The position numbers and the translations under genes were made by a program. Shown here piece by piece: positions 13,640 to 22,868 of a DNA stretch of 64,000 bases. The notes under the pieces were generated by a model, which was not told the origin of the DNA, did not search any database, and saw nothing but the letters and a program-made list of their open reading frames with translations. The stretch is from Amycolatopsis jiangsuensis (GTDB lineage Bacteria; Actinomycetota; Actinomycetes; Mycobacteriales; Pseudonocardiaceae): the NCBI RefSeq assembly GCF_014204865.1, contig NZ_JACHMG010000001.1, positions 3,374,501 through 3,438,500 of the forward strand. Direction: 5' to 3'. Numbering within the stretch: the stretch's first letter is position 1; each line of letters starts with the position of its first letter.

Positions 13640-14836
13640 CTATACCTCTTGCTTCTGTGTCTGCTTGCGCATGCCCGCGAGGCCGGCTTGCCGAGCTCTG
13701 GCGACCACTCCGCCGATCTCGCGGGTCAACGTGTCCACGTCGTCCAGCGTGGACGTATGGCCGAGCGAGAAGCGGAGCGAACCACGCGCAGCTGCAGCGT
13801 CCGCTCCCATCGCCAGCAGGACATGGCTTGGTTGCGCGACCCCGGCTGTGCATGCCGAACCGGTGGAGCACTCGATGCCCTTGGCGTCCAGGAGCATCAG
13901 CAGGCTGTCACCTGCGCAGCCGGGAAAAGTGAAATGGGCGTGGGTGGGCAGGCGTTCGCCGCGATGACCATTCAGGATTGCGTCGGGTACCTCGCGGAGA
14001 ACGGCTTCGACGAGTTGGTCTCGCAGCTTCTCGATTCGAGCGGCATACTCGGCGCGCACGCTGACACTTGCATGAACGGCCGCGGCGAAGCCGGCGATCG
14101 CGGGAACGTCGAGAGTTCCGGAGCGGACGCTGCGTTCCTGGCCACCGCCGTGCAGGACAGGGACACAAGCGGTGTCGCGGCCGAGGAGGAGAGCTCCGAC
14201 GCCGTAAGGGCCGCCCAGTTTGTGTCCGGTCAAGGTGAGAGCCGCGGCGCCGCTGGCGGCGAAGTCGATCGGGATCGCACCGATTGCCTGGACCGCGTCC
14301 GTGTGCAGCGGGATCCCGTGCTCGTTGCAGACGGCGGCAAGGGCTGCGATCGGGTTGATGGTGCCGACTTCGTTGTTCGCCCACATCACCGTGGCGAGAG
14401 CAACGGTTTCCGGGTGCGCGCCGATCGCGGCGCGAAGCGTCTCAGGAGCGACGCGGCCTTGTGCGTCGACCTCGAGCCAGGTGACCTCGGCATCAGAGTG
14501 CGCTTCGAGCCATTCGACGGTGTCCAGGACAGCGTGGTGCTCAACCGTGCTGCACAGGATGCGGCGACGCTCGGGAACCTCGGCGTTGCGGGCCCAGTAG
14601 ATGCCCTTGACCGCGAGGTTGTCACTCTCCGTGCCACCGCCGGTGAAGATGACTTCCGAGGGGCGGGCACACGTCGCCGCTGCGATCACTTCGCGCGCTT
14701 CCTCGACGGCGCGGCGAGCGCGGCGGCCCGAGGAATGGAGCGCTGAGGCGTTGCCAACGGTCGGCAAAGCCTCGGTCATCGCTGCCACGGCTTCGGGCAG
14801 CATCGGAGTGGTCGCCGCATGGTCAAGATAGGTCAT
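13640..14836 (-). CDS. iscS: Cysteine desulfurase IscS/NifS
   Basis: The 398-residue PLP enzyme takes sulfur from cysteine to form an enzyme persulfide. It starts [12 protein letters not shown]. The PLP lysine is in [11 protein letters not shown], the aspartate/His pair in HTDAVQAIG, and the persulfide cysteine in STGSACTAG near residue 325. The adjacent mnmA (3-bp gap) is its likely main partner for tRNA thiolation, and Fe-S cluster supply is also possible. The MFS gene ends 63 bp upstream on the same strand. Confidence 0.96.
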   Translation of the reverse strand: MTYLDHAATTPMLPEAVAAMTEALPTVGNASALHSSGRRARRAVEEAREVIAAATCARPSEVIFTGGGTESDNLAVKGIYWARNAEVPERRRILCSTVEHHAVLDTVEWLEAHSDAEVTWLEVDAQGRVAPETLRAAIGAHPETVALATVMWANNEVGTINPIAALAAVCNEHGIPLHTDAVQAIGAIPIDFAASGAAALTLTGHKLGGPYGVGALLLGRDTACVPVLHGGGQERSVRSGTLDVPAIAGFAAAVHASVSVRAEYAARIEKLRDQLVEAVLREVPDAILNGHRGERLPTHAHFTFPGCAGDSLLMLLDAKGIECSTGSACTAGVAQPSHVLLAMGADAAAARGSLRFSLGHTSTLDDVDTLTREIGGVVARARQAGLAGMRKQTQKQEV

Positions 14837-14899
14837 CGCCCTACCAGGGTAGACCGCTCCGGGCAGTGACGGAGCCCGCCCCGGGCCCGGAAGGTCCTG

Positions 14900-16264
14900 T
14901 CACACATGACCCGGCCACCTGCTCGTGAGGCGAACACCGACGAGTGCGAGCAGGGCCAGTACCGCGCTGAGCGTTCCCATCGCGGCGGCCGGCTGAGCCG
15001 CGGACGCGACCGCGGCCAGCAGAACCCCGCCGAGGCCGATCAGCAGGGCGGACCCGACCCAGTCGGCGAGCTGCATCGCGGAGGTGTTGAATCCGCGTTC
15101 GCCTTCCGGCGAGTAACGGAGCAGGAGCACCGAGATCGCGGGCATGGCGACGCCCATCCCCGCACCGCCCACGGCGCAAAGCACGCACGCGACCCAGCCG
15201 GGGAACCAGGGCTGCGCGACGAAACCAAAGCCCGCCACACTGACCGCGACCAGCGCGAAGCCAGTCCGCAACGAAGCTTCCCGGGACCAGTCGAGAAACC
15301 GACCTTGGATCATCGACCCGGCCGACCAGCCGAAAGCCGTGATGGTCAGCGGCAGGCCGGCGAGGGCAGGGCTGTAGCCGTGGACAGAGGTCATGGTCAA
15401 CGGCAAGTAGGCCTCCATCCCGGCGTAAGCGCCTGACAACAGGGCACGTGACGCGACCACGGTGGGAAGCCCAGGGCGGGAGGTGAGCGTGCCCGCGGGA
15501 AGGAGTTTCCGCAGCGCAACCGCGAGCACCACCAGACCGGCCGCGCCGTACGCGAACGCTGCCGGTGACGGGTGCTGCGCGGCCCAGCTCAGGGCCGCCA
15601 CGCCCAGAGCGGCGAGCACGGCTGCGACAACGCCGGCGCGACGCCCCGACTTCGGCGGGGCGTGGGCGGGCAAGCGGCGGGTGACCACGATCAGGAGGGC
15701 GAATCCGAGCGCCACCAGCGGCACCAGGCCGAGGAACACCCAGCGCCACCCGATGGTCACCGTGACCAGGCCGGACACCGACGGACCGACTACCGCGGGC
15801 AGCACCCATGCGGCGGCGTTGGCGGCGTAGATCAGCGGTCGCTCCCGATCGGTGAAGGTCAGTGCGATCAACAAGGACACGGCCACGAGCAGAAAGCCCG
15901 AGCCGAAACCCTGGAGCGCGCGACCCACCAGGAGCACCGGCATGCTGCCGGCCGTTCCGGCGACGACCAGGCCCGCGGCGAACAACACCGGACCGACCAG
16001 CAAAGCCGGCCTGGGGCCCCGGCGGTCGCCTATCCGGCCGGACAGCACCGTTGCGACGACGCTGACCACGAGGAACGTGGTGAACGGCCAGGAATAGAGC
16101 GCGAGGCCATGCAACTCGGCCACCAACGTGGGCATCGCGGTCGCCACGCCCATGCCCTCGAACGCCACCAGCGTGACCACGAGCAGCAGGCCCACGGTCA
16201 CGAGCCGGTGCTCCCGGCTCCACAAGACACTGGTACGAGGCTGGGCTCCGACAGTCCGGGTCAT
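14900..16264 (-). CDS. MFS transporter, probable drug/metabolite exporter
   Basis: The 454-residue protein is a chain of hydrophobic helices typical of a drug-efflux major facilitator. The loop 2-3 signature is GRIGDRRGPRP, with ALQGFGSGFLLVAVSLL further along. It sits in the cytoplasmic membrane and is driven by the proton gradient; the substrate is unknown. ATG 16264 (MTRTVG) is preferred to the TTG at 16279. Upstream lies a 14-bp sequence identical to half of the MarR/ABM operator at the right end of the window, so drug- or redox-responsive control is plausible. Confidence 0.9.
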   Translation of the reverse strand: MTRTVGAQPRTSVLWSREHRLVTVGLLLVVTLVAFEGMGVATAMPTLVAELHGLALYSWPFTTFLVVSVVATVLSGRIGDRRGPRPALLVGPVLFAAGLVVAGTAGSMPVLLVGRALQGFGSGFLLVAVSLLIALTFTDRERPLIYAANAAAWVLPAVVGPSVSGLVTVTIGWRWVFLGLVPLVALGFALLIVVTRRLPAHAPPKSGRRAGVVAAVLAALGVAALSWAAQHPSPAAFAYGAAGLVVLAVALRKLLPAGTLTSRPGLPTVVASRALLSGAYAGMEAYLPLTMTSVHGYSPALAGLPLTITAFGWSAGSMIQGRFLDWSREASLRTGFALVAVSVAGFGFVAQPWFPGWVACVLCAVGGAGMGVAMPAISVLLLRYSPEGERGFNTSAMQLADWVGSALLIGLGGVLLAAVASAAQPAAAMGTLSAVLALLALVGVRLTSRWPGHV

Positions 16265-16290
16265 GTCGCGACCTTGCAACCTCCAGCACT

Positions 16291-16328
16291 GTAGAGGTCA
16301 AACTTTTCGACTGTAAGGAACCTGTCAT
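16291..16328 (-). promoter_or_regulatory. Putative operator upstream of the MFS gene
   Basis: Read on the minus strand, this region contains GACAGGTTCCTTAC (16313-16326) followed by AGTCGAA and then TTTGAC. The 14-mer is identical to the left arm of the MarR/ABM inverted repeat at 63762-63775, and AGTCGAA also occurs in the centre of that repeat. GTC-GAAAAGTTT-GAC is itself partly symmetric. The motif overlaps the stop region of the LuxR gene and lies 27-62 bp from the MFS start. Regulation by a MarR-type protein is inferred. Confidence 0.5.
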
Positions 16329-17620
16329 CCAACTCGTCGAGAGGGAACAGATTCGAGCCGCAGCTGGTGCGCAAGGGCCGCCGCCTCACCACGAGACCGC
16401 ACTTCGAGCTTTTCGAGCAGGTTCCGCACATGGAATTTGACGGTGTGCTCGCTCAGCTGGAGCCGTTCGGCGATCTGCCGGTTGCGCTGCCCTCCGGAGA
16501 TACCGGTGAGCACTTCCAGCTCCCGCGGGTTGAGACGATCGAGCGGGTGCAGTTCGGGCGTCTCGGCGACATCAAGTACCAGCGTGGCGGTCACCGTGGT
16601 GCCCCAGCCGGGCACGGAGTCGACTTCCCAGCGTCCGCCCAGCGGTGCCATGCGCTCGGCCAGACGGGGGTCGATGGTGTTCTTCGGCACCTCCGGTCCG
16701 TCGTCGCGGACCGTGACGCGCAGGGCGTCCTTGTCGATGCGCCACGAAACGCGAACGCGGGTGGTGCCGGGGCGATCGAGCGCAGCGAGAACGAGGCCGC
16801 GACTGACCAGCCGCGCGGCATGCGCGATGTCTTGGTGCATCTGACGATCGTCGTGCGGGCCGGCCAGTTCGATGGAGGCCTCGACGTGCGCGACGACGGG
16901 CGCGAGCTGATCGGCCAGAACGGTGAAGGCTTCGCGAGCGGATTCTGTCGACAAGGCTTGTGCACGGTCTGTCACCACGCGGAGGTCGACCAGCGCGCGT
17001 GCAGCCAGGTCAGTGGCAGTCTGCCGGGCGACAGCGTCACTGAGCTTGCCCGAACGCAGCACCGAAAGGAGCGCGACGAGTGTCGCGGAGTGCGTTTGGC
17101 CGAGATCGGTGAGCGCCTCGGCCCTCGCTGTGGCCGCGGCAAGGTTGCCGGCGATCAGGTCAGGCTCCAGCTCGCTGGCACGCTGCCCCGCGTCGAGGCT
17201 GGTCAGGTGCCACAACCGGACGGCGAGATCGAGCACGTCGGAAGCCGGATGGGGATCTTCGGGGACCAGCGCGAGCACCGCTCCCTTGCCGATGGCCGGC
17301 CGGGACGACAAGAGCACGAGACGACATTCGGCACCACCGAAAGCAGCGTCGAGAACGACTGCCTCGCCCGGGATCGCCTGGTCGGCGAGGTAGTTGAGTT
17401 CAGAGCTGGTCACAGCGTCGGTGACAGCTTGATCTCCGACAGTCTTCAAGGGGTAGCGCGGACAGTCCCCGCTCTGCATCACGGCTGCGCGATGTGGCAG
17501 CAACACCGCCAGCTCGTGGGAAAACTGCGGCAGCATTCGCGGCCGCGGCACGGACATGACTCGCACGACGACGTCGAGCATGGAATTCGGGTCGGACCAG
17601 GTTTCGTCCACGAATTCCAC
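16325..17620 (-). CDS. LuxR-type regulator with an internal histidine-kinase-like ATPase domain
   Basis: The 431-residue protein (GTG 17620; ATG 17581 possible) has an N-terminal sensor-like region with no family I recognise. The middle resembles a HATPase_c domain (LRVTVRDDGPEVP, then WEVDSVPGWGTTVTATL). The C-terminal LuxR helix-turn-helix is LNPRELEVLTGISGGQRNRQ and LSEHTVKFHVRNLLEKLEV. There is no receiver domain. The open frame extends upstream to 19138, but that part overlaps the divergent oxidoreductase gene and lacks coding logic. The gene lies just upstream of the MFS exporter on the same strand. Confidence 0.8.
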   Translation of the reverse strand: MEFVDETWSDPNSMLDVVVRVMSVPRPRMLPQFSHELAVLLPHRAAVMQSGDCPRYPLKTVGDQAVTDAVTSSELNYLADQAIPGEAVVLDAAFGGAECRLVLLSSRPAIGKGAVLALVPEDPHPASDVLDLAVRLWHLTSLDAGQRASELEPDLIAGNLAAATARAEALTDLGQTHSATLVALLSVLRSGKLSDAVARQTATDLAARALVDLRVVTDRAQALSTESAREAFTVLADQLAPVVAHVEASIELAGPHDDRQMHQDIAHAARLVSRGLVLAALDRPGTTRVRVSWRIDKDALRVTVRDDGPEVPKNTIDPRLAERMAPLGGRWEVDSVPGWGTTVTATLVLDVAETPELHPLDRLNPRELEVLTGISGGQRNRQIAERLQLSEHTVKFHVRNLLEKLEVRSRGEAAALAHQLRLESVPSRRVG

Positions 17621-17767
17621 AGTAGGCGCGCGTGCCGGTGGACGTCCTGCTCTCTCGGCTAGTGAGCACCACTCGTCCGGATAGTTCGGAATACGGCGTC
17701 CAGCGGTTGGCTTCCAAGAAGGACGTGCGGACGACCCGTCCCGCAGCGAAGGAGAGTGCGAATCGAC

Positions 17768-18673
17768 ATGCGAGCCATCACGTTTGCCGAGTACGGCGGA
17801 CCGGAAGTTCTGCAACTGTCCGAGGTCCCGGTGCCCGAACCCGGAGCTGGCGAAGTACGCGTGGCTGTCCGGCGCGCGGGTGTCAACCCGCTCGACTGGA
17901 AAGTGCGCAAAGGTGTGATGTCCGACGGCACGCCGCTGAAGGGCCCGCAGATTCCGGGCTACGAGGTCGCGGGAGTGGTCGACGCGGTCGGTGATGGCGC
18001 GGAGTTCAGCATCGGCGACGAGGTCTTCGGATGGTCGAGCGAAGGCGCCTACGCGGAGTTCGCGCTGGCCAGCGCGGTGACCCGCAAACCGGCGGACCTC
18101 TCGTGGGACGACGCTGCGGCGTTGCCGGTAGCAGGCGAAACGGCGTTGCGCGTACTCCGGCTGCTCGACGTGAAGGCTGGAGAAGTGCTGCTCATTCACG
18201 GCGCGAGCGGCGCAGTCGGGCGATTCGCGACGCAGGCAGCCGTCGAACTGGGCGCGACCGTGATCGGCACGGCGGGGCAGCACAACCTCGACGAAGTCGA
18301 GTCGCTCGGCGCGATCCCGGTCCGCTATGGCGACGGCTGGCCGGAACGGGTTCGCGAGGCGGCAGCGGGCCAGGCGGTGGACGCGGTGTTCGACACGTCC
18401 GGCCACGGTGTGCTGCCTGCTTCGGTCGAGCTTCGCGGGTCGACCGAGCGGGTGGTGACGGTCGCCGATCCTGCGGCGTTCCAGCTCGGGCTGCCGTTCT
18501 CGGCAGGCGAGGACGCGGATCGCCGCGAAGTACTGAACGAAATCCTCGGTTATGTGAAGCGGGGCCTGCGGATCGCGCAGGGAACCAGCTATCCGTTGGA
18601 GGAAGCGGCAGCTGCTCAGGTGGAGAGCGAGAAGGGGCATCCTGGTGGCAAGTTGACGATCGCCGTTTCCTGA
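17768..18673 (+). CDS. NADP-dependent quinone-oxidoreductase-type MDR enzyme
   Basis: The 301-residue protein begins MRAITFAEYGGPEVLQL, the standard zinc-free medium-chain reductase start. The GroES-like half runs to about residue 125 (NPLDWKVRKG, then PGYEVAGVVDAVG). The Rossmann half has LIHGASGAVGRFATQAAV. It probably reduces quinones or activated enals with NADPH. ATG 17768 fits GGAGAG at 17751-17756; the frame is open from 17756. The gene is divergent from the ATPase-LuxR gene across a 147-bp promoter gap. Confidence 0.9.
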   Translation: MRAITFAEYGGPEVLQLSEVPVPEPGAGEVRVAVRRAGVNPLDWKVRKGVMSDGTPLKGPQIPGYEVAGVVDAVGDGAEFSIGDEVFGWSSEGAYAEFALASAVTRKPADLSWDDAAALPVAGETALRVLRLLDVKAGEVLLIHGASGAVGRFATQAAVELGATVIGTAGQHNLDEVESLGAIPVRYGDGWPERVREAAAGQAVDAVFDTSGHGVLPASVELRGSTERVVTVADPAAFQLGLPFSAGEDADRREVLNEILGYVKRGLRIAQGTSYPLEEAAAAQVESEKGHPGGKLTIAVS

Positions 18674-18770
18674 CCACGGGCGATGAGTGCGGCTGCCAAT
18701 GAGGTGGGAGCCACGTCGACGGCGACGGCAGGCAGGGCGCGGTCCAGCCAGCGGACGTCTCGGACCAGCT

Positions 18771-18807
18771 CTTCTGGTCGTCGCCGTTGAACGGCGACGA
18801 CCAGAAG
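18771..18807. terminator. Perfect 18-bp hairpin with a GTCGCC core
   Basis: Arms CTTCTGGTCGTCGCCGTT (18771-18788) and its exact complement (18790-18807) flank a single G. The hairpin lies about 100 bp after the oxidoreductase stop, so it could end that transcript, although no T-tract follows. Its core 18780-18798 is a perfect member of the GTYGCC-7 nt-GGCRAC palindrome family seen elsewhere in the window. Confidence 0.7.
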
Positions 18808-18967
18808 GCAGTGTATCCAGGACGCCGTGGCCGTTCGACGGCGACGCATCCCGATGGCGGCACGGGAGGGAGGTCACCTCGTCGCTCGGCGGCGAGACCA
18901 GCTGGATTTCGGCGTCGCCGCTGGGCTGCGGTAGGCAGAGCCCCTCGCGCTGCCATTGGAAGACGCG

Positions 18968-19252
18968 CGTTGCCGCCCGGGAGCCCCGGCGCCAACACTG
19001 GAAGGCGCACGTTGCCACTGGAATGCGCACGTTGCCACCGAGAGTTCGACGTTGCCACTCGGAGACGCACGCTGCAACTGCGGGCCCCGCGCTACCGCCG
19101 AGAAGCGCGCGTTGCCACCGGAAGACACACGTCACCACCGCGAGCCCCCCCCGCTACCGCCGAGAGGCGCGCGTTGCCATTGGGCGGCGCGCGTCACCAC
19201 CGAAAGCCCCGGCGCTACCGCCGCGAGACGAGCGTCGCCTCTGAAAGACGAC
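18968..19252. repeat. Degenerate 20-bp tandem array, about 14 copies
   Basis: Units start near 18968, 18989, 19010, 19030, 19050, 19070, 19090, 19110, 19130, 19152, 19172, 19192, 19213 and 19233. Most are exactly 20 bp apart. Each begins CGYTRCC or CGTCRCC and continues as an RYYG-rich segment ending GCGCR or CCCCG. The array lies between the oxidoreductase gene and the IS701 element. Open frames through it are low-complexity and are not called. The rest of 18674-18967 holds only the hairpin. Confidence 0.85.
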
Positions 19253-19287
19253 AACCTGGTGGCGACCGATTTGGGACAGAGCCCTAG

Positions 19288-20743
19288 TAGTGCTTTGTTA
19301 GGTGTGTCGTTGTGGCTGGTCAGGTGGTTGATGTGATCTCCTGTGCGGGTGCTTTCGGAGGAGATGGACGAGGTTCGTCCGGTGATCGAACAGTTCGCTG
19401 AGCGGATGTTCGGTGGGTTCGCGCGGCGTGATCAGCGGGGGAAAGGTGAGCTGTATCTGCGTGGGCTGATGCTGGACGGCAAACGCAAGTCGATGCAGCC
19501 GATGGCGCAGCGGCTTGAGGTCGATCATCAGCAGTTGCAGCAGTTCGTCACCACCTCGACCTGGGAACACGTCGAGGTCCGGCGACGCCTGACCGGATGG
19601 GCCGGGGAGTTCATCGCCCCGGATGCCCTGGTCATCGATGACACCGGGTTTCCCAAGGACGGCAAGGATTCCCCAGGTGTGGCGCGGATGTATTGCGGTG
19701 CGCTGGGCAAAACGGGGAATTGCCAGGTCGGGGTGAGCGTGCACGCGGTCACCGACTGGGCCTCGGCCGCGATCGACTGGCGGCTGTTCCTGCCCGAGTC
19801 CTGGGACGACGAGAAAGCAACCGACGGCGGGGCCGCGGCCGAGATCCGGCGTCGGCGGGTACGCAGTGCGATCCCAGACGAACTGCGACATCGGGAGAAG
19901 TGGCGGCTGGCGCTGGACATGCTCGACGAGGTCATCGGTGAGTGGGGACTGCCGAGCCGGCCGGTGGTGGCCGACGCCGGCTACGGCGACGCCACCGAAT
20001 TCCGGCTCGGCCTGACCGAACGTGGCCTGACCTACGCCCTCGCCGTCAGCCCGACCGCGACCGCCCACCCCGCCGAGGCCGCGCCGGTGACCCCGGCCTG
20101 GAAGGGCACCGGCCGCCCGCCACAGCCGCGCTACCCCGACCCGCCACAGGACCTGAAATCCCTCGCGATGGCCGCCGGACGATCAGCAGGCCGGTACGTC
20201 CTCTGGCGACACGGATCACGCAAGACTCCCGGCAACCCCACCGCGAGCATGCGCTCCCGGTTCCTCGCGCTGCGCATCCGCCCAGCTAACCGCAACATCC
20301 CCCGCGACAGCGACGGCAGCCTGCCCGAATGCTGGCTGCTGGCCGAGTGGCCTCCCGGCGCACCCGAGCCCACCGACTACTGGCTCTCCACCCTCCCTGC
20401 CGACACGAAACTGCGGGACCTGGTCCGGCTGGCCAAAATCCGCTGGCGCATCGAACACGACTACCGCGAACTCAAAGACGGCCTCGGCCTGGACCACTTC
20501 GAAGGCCGCTCCTGGCTCGGCTGGCACCGCCACGTCACCCTCGCCGCCGTCGCCCAGGCCATCTGCACCCAGCTCCGCCGCACCCCAAAAGCCCCTGCGC
20601 AGGCCTGACCCTCTACGCAGTCCTGCGCGAACTCCAGACCCTGCTCGCGGCCTGGACCGGCACCTGCCACACCTGCCGACAACCCATCCAGCCCCGAACA
20701 CCACCACAGAAACCCCAACTCAACAGCACCTAACAAAGCACTA
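19288..20743 (+). mobile_element. IS701-family insertion sequence, 1456 bp
   Basis: Inverted ends read TAGTGCTTTGTTAGGTG on the left, with the exact complement at 20727-20743. A CTAG on each side (19284-19287 and 20744-20747) fits the 4-bp YTAR target duplication expected of IS701. The element encodes one complete transposase and looks intact. It inserted exactly beside the left end of the neighbouring IS5-type element. Confidence 0.92.
19343..20608 (+). CDS. IS701-family DDE transposase
   Basis: The 421-residue protein has the IS701 pattern. The first Asp is in DALVIDDTGFPKDG with GVARMYCGALGK after it, the second in PVVADAGYGD, and the Glu region is RWRIEHDYRELKDGLGLDHF. The start may be GTG 19343 or ATG 19364; the second has GGAGGAG directly against it. 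The single uninterrupted frame fills most of the element. Confidence 0.93.
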   Translation: MRVLSEEMDEVRPVIEQFAERMFGGFARRDQRGKGELYLRGLMLDGKRKSMQPMAQRLEVDHQQLQQFVTTSTWEHVEVRRRLTGWAGEFIAPDALVIDDTGFPKDGKDSPGVARMYCGALGKTGNCQVGVSVHAVTDWASAAIDWRLFLPESWDDEKATDGGAAAEIRRRRVRSAIPDELRHREKWRLALDMLDEVIGEWGLPSRPVVADAGYGDATEFRLGLTERGLTYALAVSPTATAHPAEAAPVTPAWKGTGRPPQPRYPDPPQDLKSLAMAAGRSAGRYVLWRHGSRKTPGNPTASMRSRFLALRIRPANRNIPRDSDGSLPECWLLAEWPPGAPEPTDYWLSTLPADTKLRDLVRLAKIRWRIEHDYRELKDGLGLDHFEGRSWLGWHRHVTLAAVAQAICTQLRRTPKAPAQA

Positions 20744-20747
20744 CTAG

Positions 20748-21787
20748 GGAGTGTTTTAAAGTCGTAGCCACTCGTTGATCGCGGCGATGTGGACCGTGGC
20801 TTCGTAGCGAACTGCGAGCTTGTCGTACCTGGTGGCCACGGCCCGGTTGCGCTTGAGGCGATTGATCCCGCACTCCACAGCGTGGCGCTGCTTGTACATG
20901 TTCGGGTCGAACGCTGGTGGCCGGCCGCCGGCACTGCCCTTGTTCTTGCGATGGCGAATCTGGTCTGCTTTTTCCGGGATGGTGCATCGGATGCCCCGTT
21001 TCCGCAGGTAGCCACGGTTGACCCGGGACCCGTAGGCCTTGTCCGCCAACACGCGATCCGGGCGGGTGCGAGGCCGGCCGCGGTCGGCACGCGCGACTCG
21101 AATCCGCTCCAGCACCACCTGAAACTGAGGCGAATCACCGCGCTGCCCGGCGGTCAGGACCAGCGAGAGCGGCTTCTGCGCCTGCTCGGTGGCCAGATGC
21201 ACCTTGGTCGTCCAGCCACCCCGTGACCGCCCCAGCGCGTGATCGGCAGGCTCGGGTTCGCCAACCCCGCCAGGCGGTTCAGCCTGCGCAGCCCCATCCC
21301 TTCGCGCCCCGGCAGCGTGCTGATGCGCGCGGGCGACGGTGGAGTCGACGCTGACATCCCAGGTGATCAACCCCGAGGCATCGGCACGAGCCTGCAACAG
21401 TGCCAGGATCATCGCCCACGCGCCGACACGTTGCCACCGGCGAAACAACCCATACACCGCCTGCCACGACCCGTAAGCGGGCGGCACGTCCCGCCACGGC
21501 GTGCCGGCCCGCACCCGCCAGCGGATCCCGTCGATGAGCTGCCGTTTGGTCCACTGCGGTGGCCGGCCAGGCTTCTTCCAGACCGGCAGCATGGGTTCCA
21601 GCACGGCCCACTGCGCGTCGGTCAAGTCCGCCCGCCCGGTGACCGTTACGCTGGCCACGAGGTCTCCGGTATTCCGATTTTCTTGGTCGTTGATCGATCT
21701 ACCGGAGACCTCACCTATTTCATCAACGACACGCCGACACACTGCACCACACGGAAAACCGGCTGCTCACGACTTCGAAACATCTCC
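20748..21787 (-). mobile_element. IS5-family insertion sequence, about 1.04 kb
   Basis: Imperfect ends are GGAGTGTTTTAAAGTCG on the left and, read inward from the right end, GGAGATGTTTCGAAGTCG. The target duplication is unclear: CTAG lies on the left (shared with the IS701 insertion) and CTAA or TAA on the right. A single complete transposase is on the minus strand. It fills the space before the PlsC/OlsA gene. Confidence 0.82.
20756..21658 (-). CDS. IS5-family transposase
   Basis: The 300-residue DDE transposase has an N-terminal DUF4096-type segment ([14 protein letters not shown], then [14 protein letters not shown]). The first Asp is in [14 protein letters not shown], the second in [11 protein letters not shown], and the Glu in [18 protein letters not shown] 21658 follows GGAGA at a good distance; the frame is open to 21742. 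It is one complete frame with no frameshift needed. Confidence 0.92.
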   Translation of the reverse strand: MASVTVTGRADLTDAQWAVLEPMLPVWKKPGRPPQWTKRQLIDGIRWRVRAGTPWRDVPPAYGSWQAVYGLFRRWQRVGAWAMILALLQARADASGLITWDVSVDSTVARAHQHAAGARRDGAAQAEPPGGVGEPEPADHALGRSRGGWTTKVHLATEQAQKPLSLVLTAGQRGDSPQFQVVLERIRVARADRGRPRTRPDRVLADKAYGSRVNRGYLRKRGIRCTIPEKADQIRHRKNKGSAGGRPPAFDPNMYKQRHAVECGINRLKRNRAVATRYDKLAVRYEATVHIAAINEWLRL

Positions 21788-21854
21788 TAATGGGGCAAGA
21801 TCAGGCGCGCAAGTCCTTCAGCAGCTGATCTCCGTGGAGGCTCCGGTACGGCAC

Positions 21855-22868
21855 TCAAGCGGAGATGGCGCCACCGTGCCCCGGCGAGGAGGTCGGCTCC
21901 TGGCCAGGCGATGCGCCGGCGTCGCGGCCGGAAGAGGTGGCGGCCGCACGCACAAGCGGAGCCGCGACGTTGTATCCGGCGGAGGCGGCGACAGCGTCGC
22001 ACGCAGCGCGGGTGGCAGTCACCCGGCGGCGACCGCGTTGCGGCGGAATCCGGACCGTACCGAGGGCTGAGTGCACCGAAGCCTCCGCCAGGGCGGCAAG
22101 GGATCGACGGTCCTCAGCCCGGCCCGGGGCGATCTCCGGGCACACGTGCGCCTCCAGGACCAGACCGCGCAACGCGGCGACGCGGCGGAGGGACGCGATG
22201 AGCGATTCCGGGCCGATGAAGGCCGGCCGGCTGGTTTCGCGACCGTCGGACAGGCGGTAGCGCAGCGCGATCGGACGGACTGGCACGCCGCCGTCGATCG
22301 CGGCCTGGAACGTTGCCGTGGTGAAGCGGCCGGAGGCCAGACCGCACCAGGTGGTGCCTTCGGGCGTGACGTTCACCAGCGAGCCGGAGCGCAAGGCGTC
22401 GGCCAGCTCGGTCATCGTGCCCGGCAGCGTACGGAGGCGATCGCGGTCCAGGAAGATGCTGCCGCCGCGGCGGACGAGGGTGCCCAGGACCGGCCAGGCG
22501 CCGATTTCGACCTTGGCGAGCGCACGCATCGGCCGCAAGGAATTGATGGCGACGATATCGAGCCACGAAATGTGGTTGTTCACCACGAGGGCACCGCGGC
22601 CGGCCGGCGCGGCACGGAAATCGTCGCCGCCTCGCACGATCAGACGGACACCGAACGCGCGAAGCACGGACCGGAAAACCGTGCGGACCAGCCGTTCTCG
22701 CCATTTGCTGCCGAGGACGAGTAGCATCGGTGCAGACATCAACGCAGCGAAGACCACGGACGCCGCCGCCGAGTAGCGCAGGACCCTGCGCGGCAAGCCG
22801 ACCGTCGGGGCACCCTCGGTGAGGCAGCCGTCGCCGCACGGGGAAGCCGGCATCCAGGCGTGACTCAT
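21855..22868 (-). CDS. PlsC/OlsA-type 1-acylglycerol-3-phosphate O-acyltransferase
   Basis: The 337-residue protein has the acyltransferase HX4D motif (NNHISWLD) and EGT block (VTPEGTTW), with an N-terminal membrane segment near residues 30-55. It acylates lysophosphatidate or a lyso-lipid at the membrane. Its ATG overlaps the stop of the upstream OlsB-like gene (ATGA), so the two are translationally coupled. That pairing is the OlsB-OlsA arrangement of ornithine-lipid synthesis, although phosphatidate synthesis remains possible. The C-terminal 60 residues are low-complexity. Confidence 0.88.
   Translation of the reverse strand: MSHAWMPASPCGDGCLTEGAPTVGLPRRVLRYSAAASVVFAALMSAPMLLVLGSKWRERLVRTVFRSVLRAFGVRLIVRGGDDFRAAPAGRGALVVNNHISWLDIVAINSLRPMRALAKVEIGAWPVLGTLVRRGGSIFLDRDRLRTLPGTMTELADALRSGSLVNVTPEGTTWCGLASGRFTTATFQAAIDGGVPVRPIALRYRLSDGRETSRPAFIGPESLIASLRRVAALRGLVLEAHVCPEIAPGRAEDRRSLAALAEASVHSALGTVRIPPQRGRRRVTATRAACDAVAASAGYNVAAPLVRAAATSSGRDAGASPGQEPTSSPGHGGAISA

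Noticed and set aside
14841..16328. 495-codon minus-strand frame overlapping the MFS gene
   Set aside because: The alternate frame is Arg/Gly-rich; the frame 14900-16264 gives clear transmembrane helices and MFS motifs.
17621..19138. Upstream extension of the ATPase-LuxR gene to 937 residues
   Set aside because: It runs through the divergent oxidoreductase gene and the 20-bp array and gives low-complexity sequence; a start at 17620 or 17581 is more sensible.
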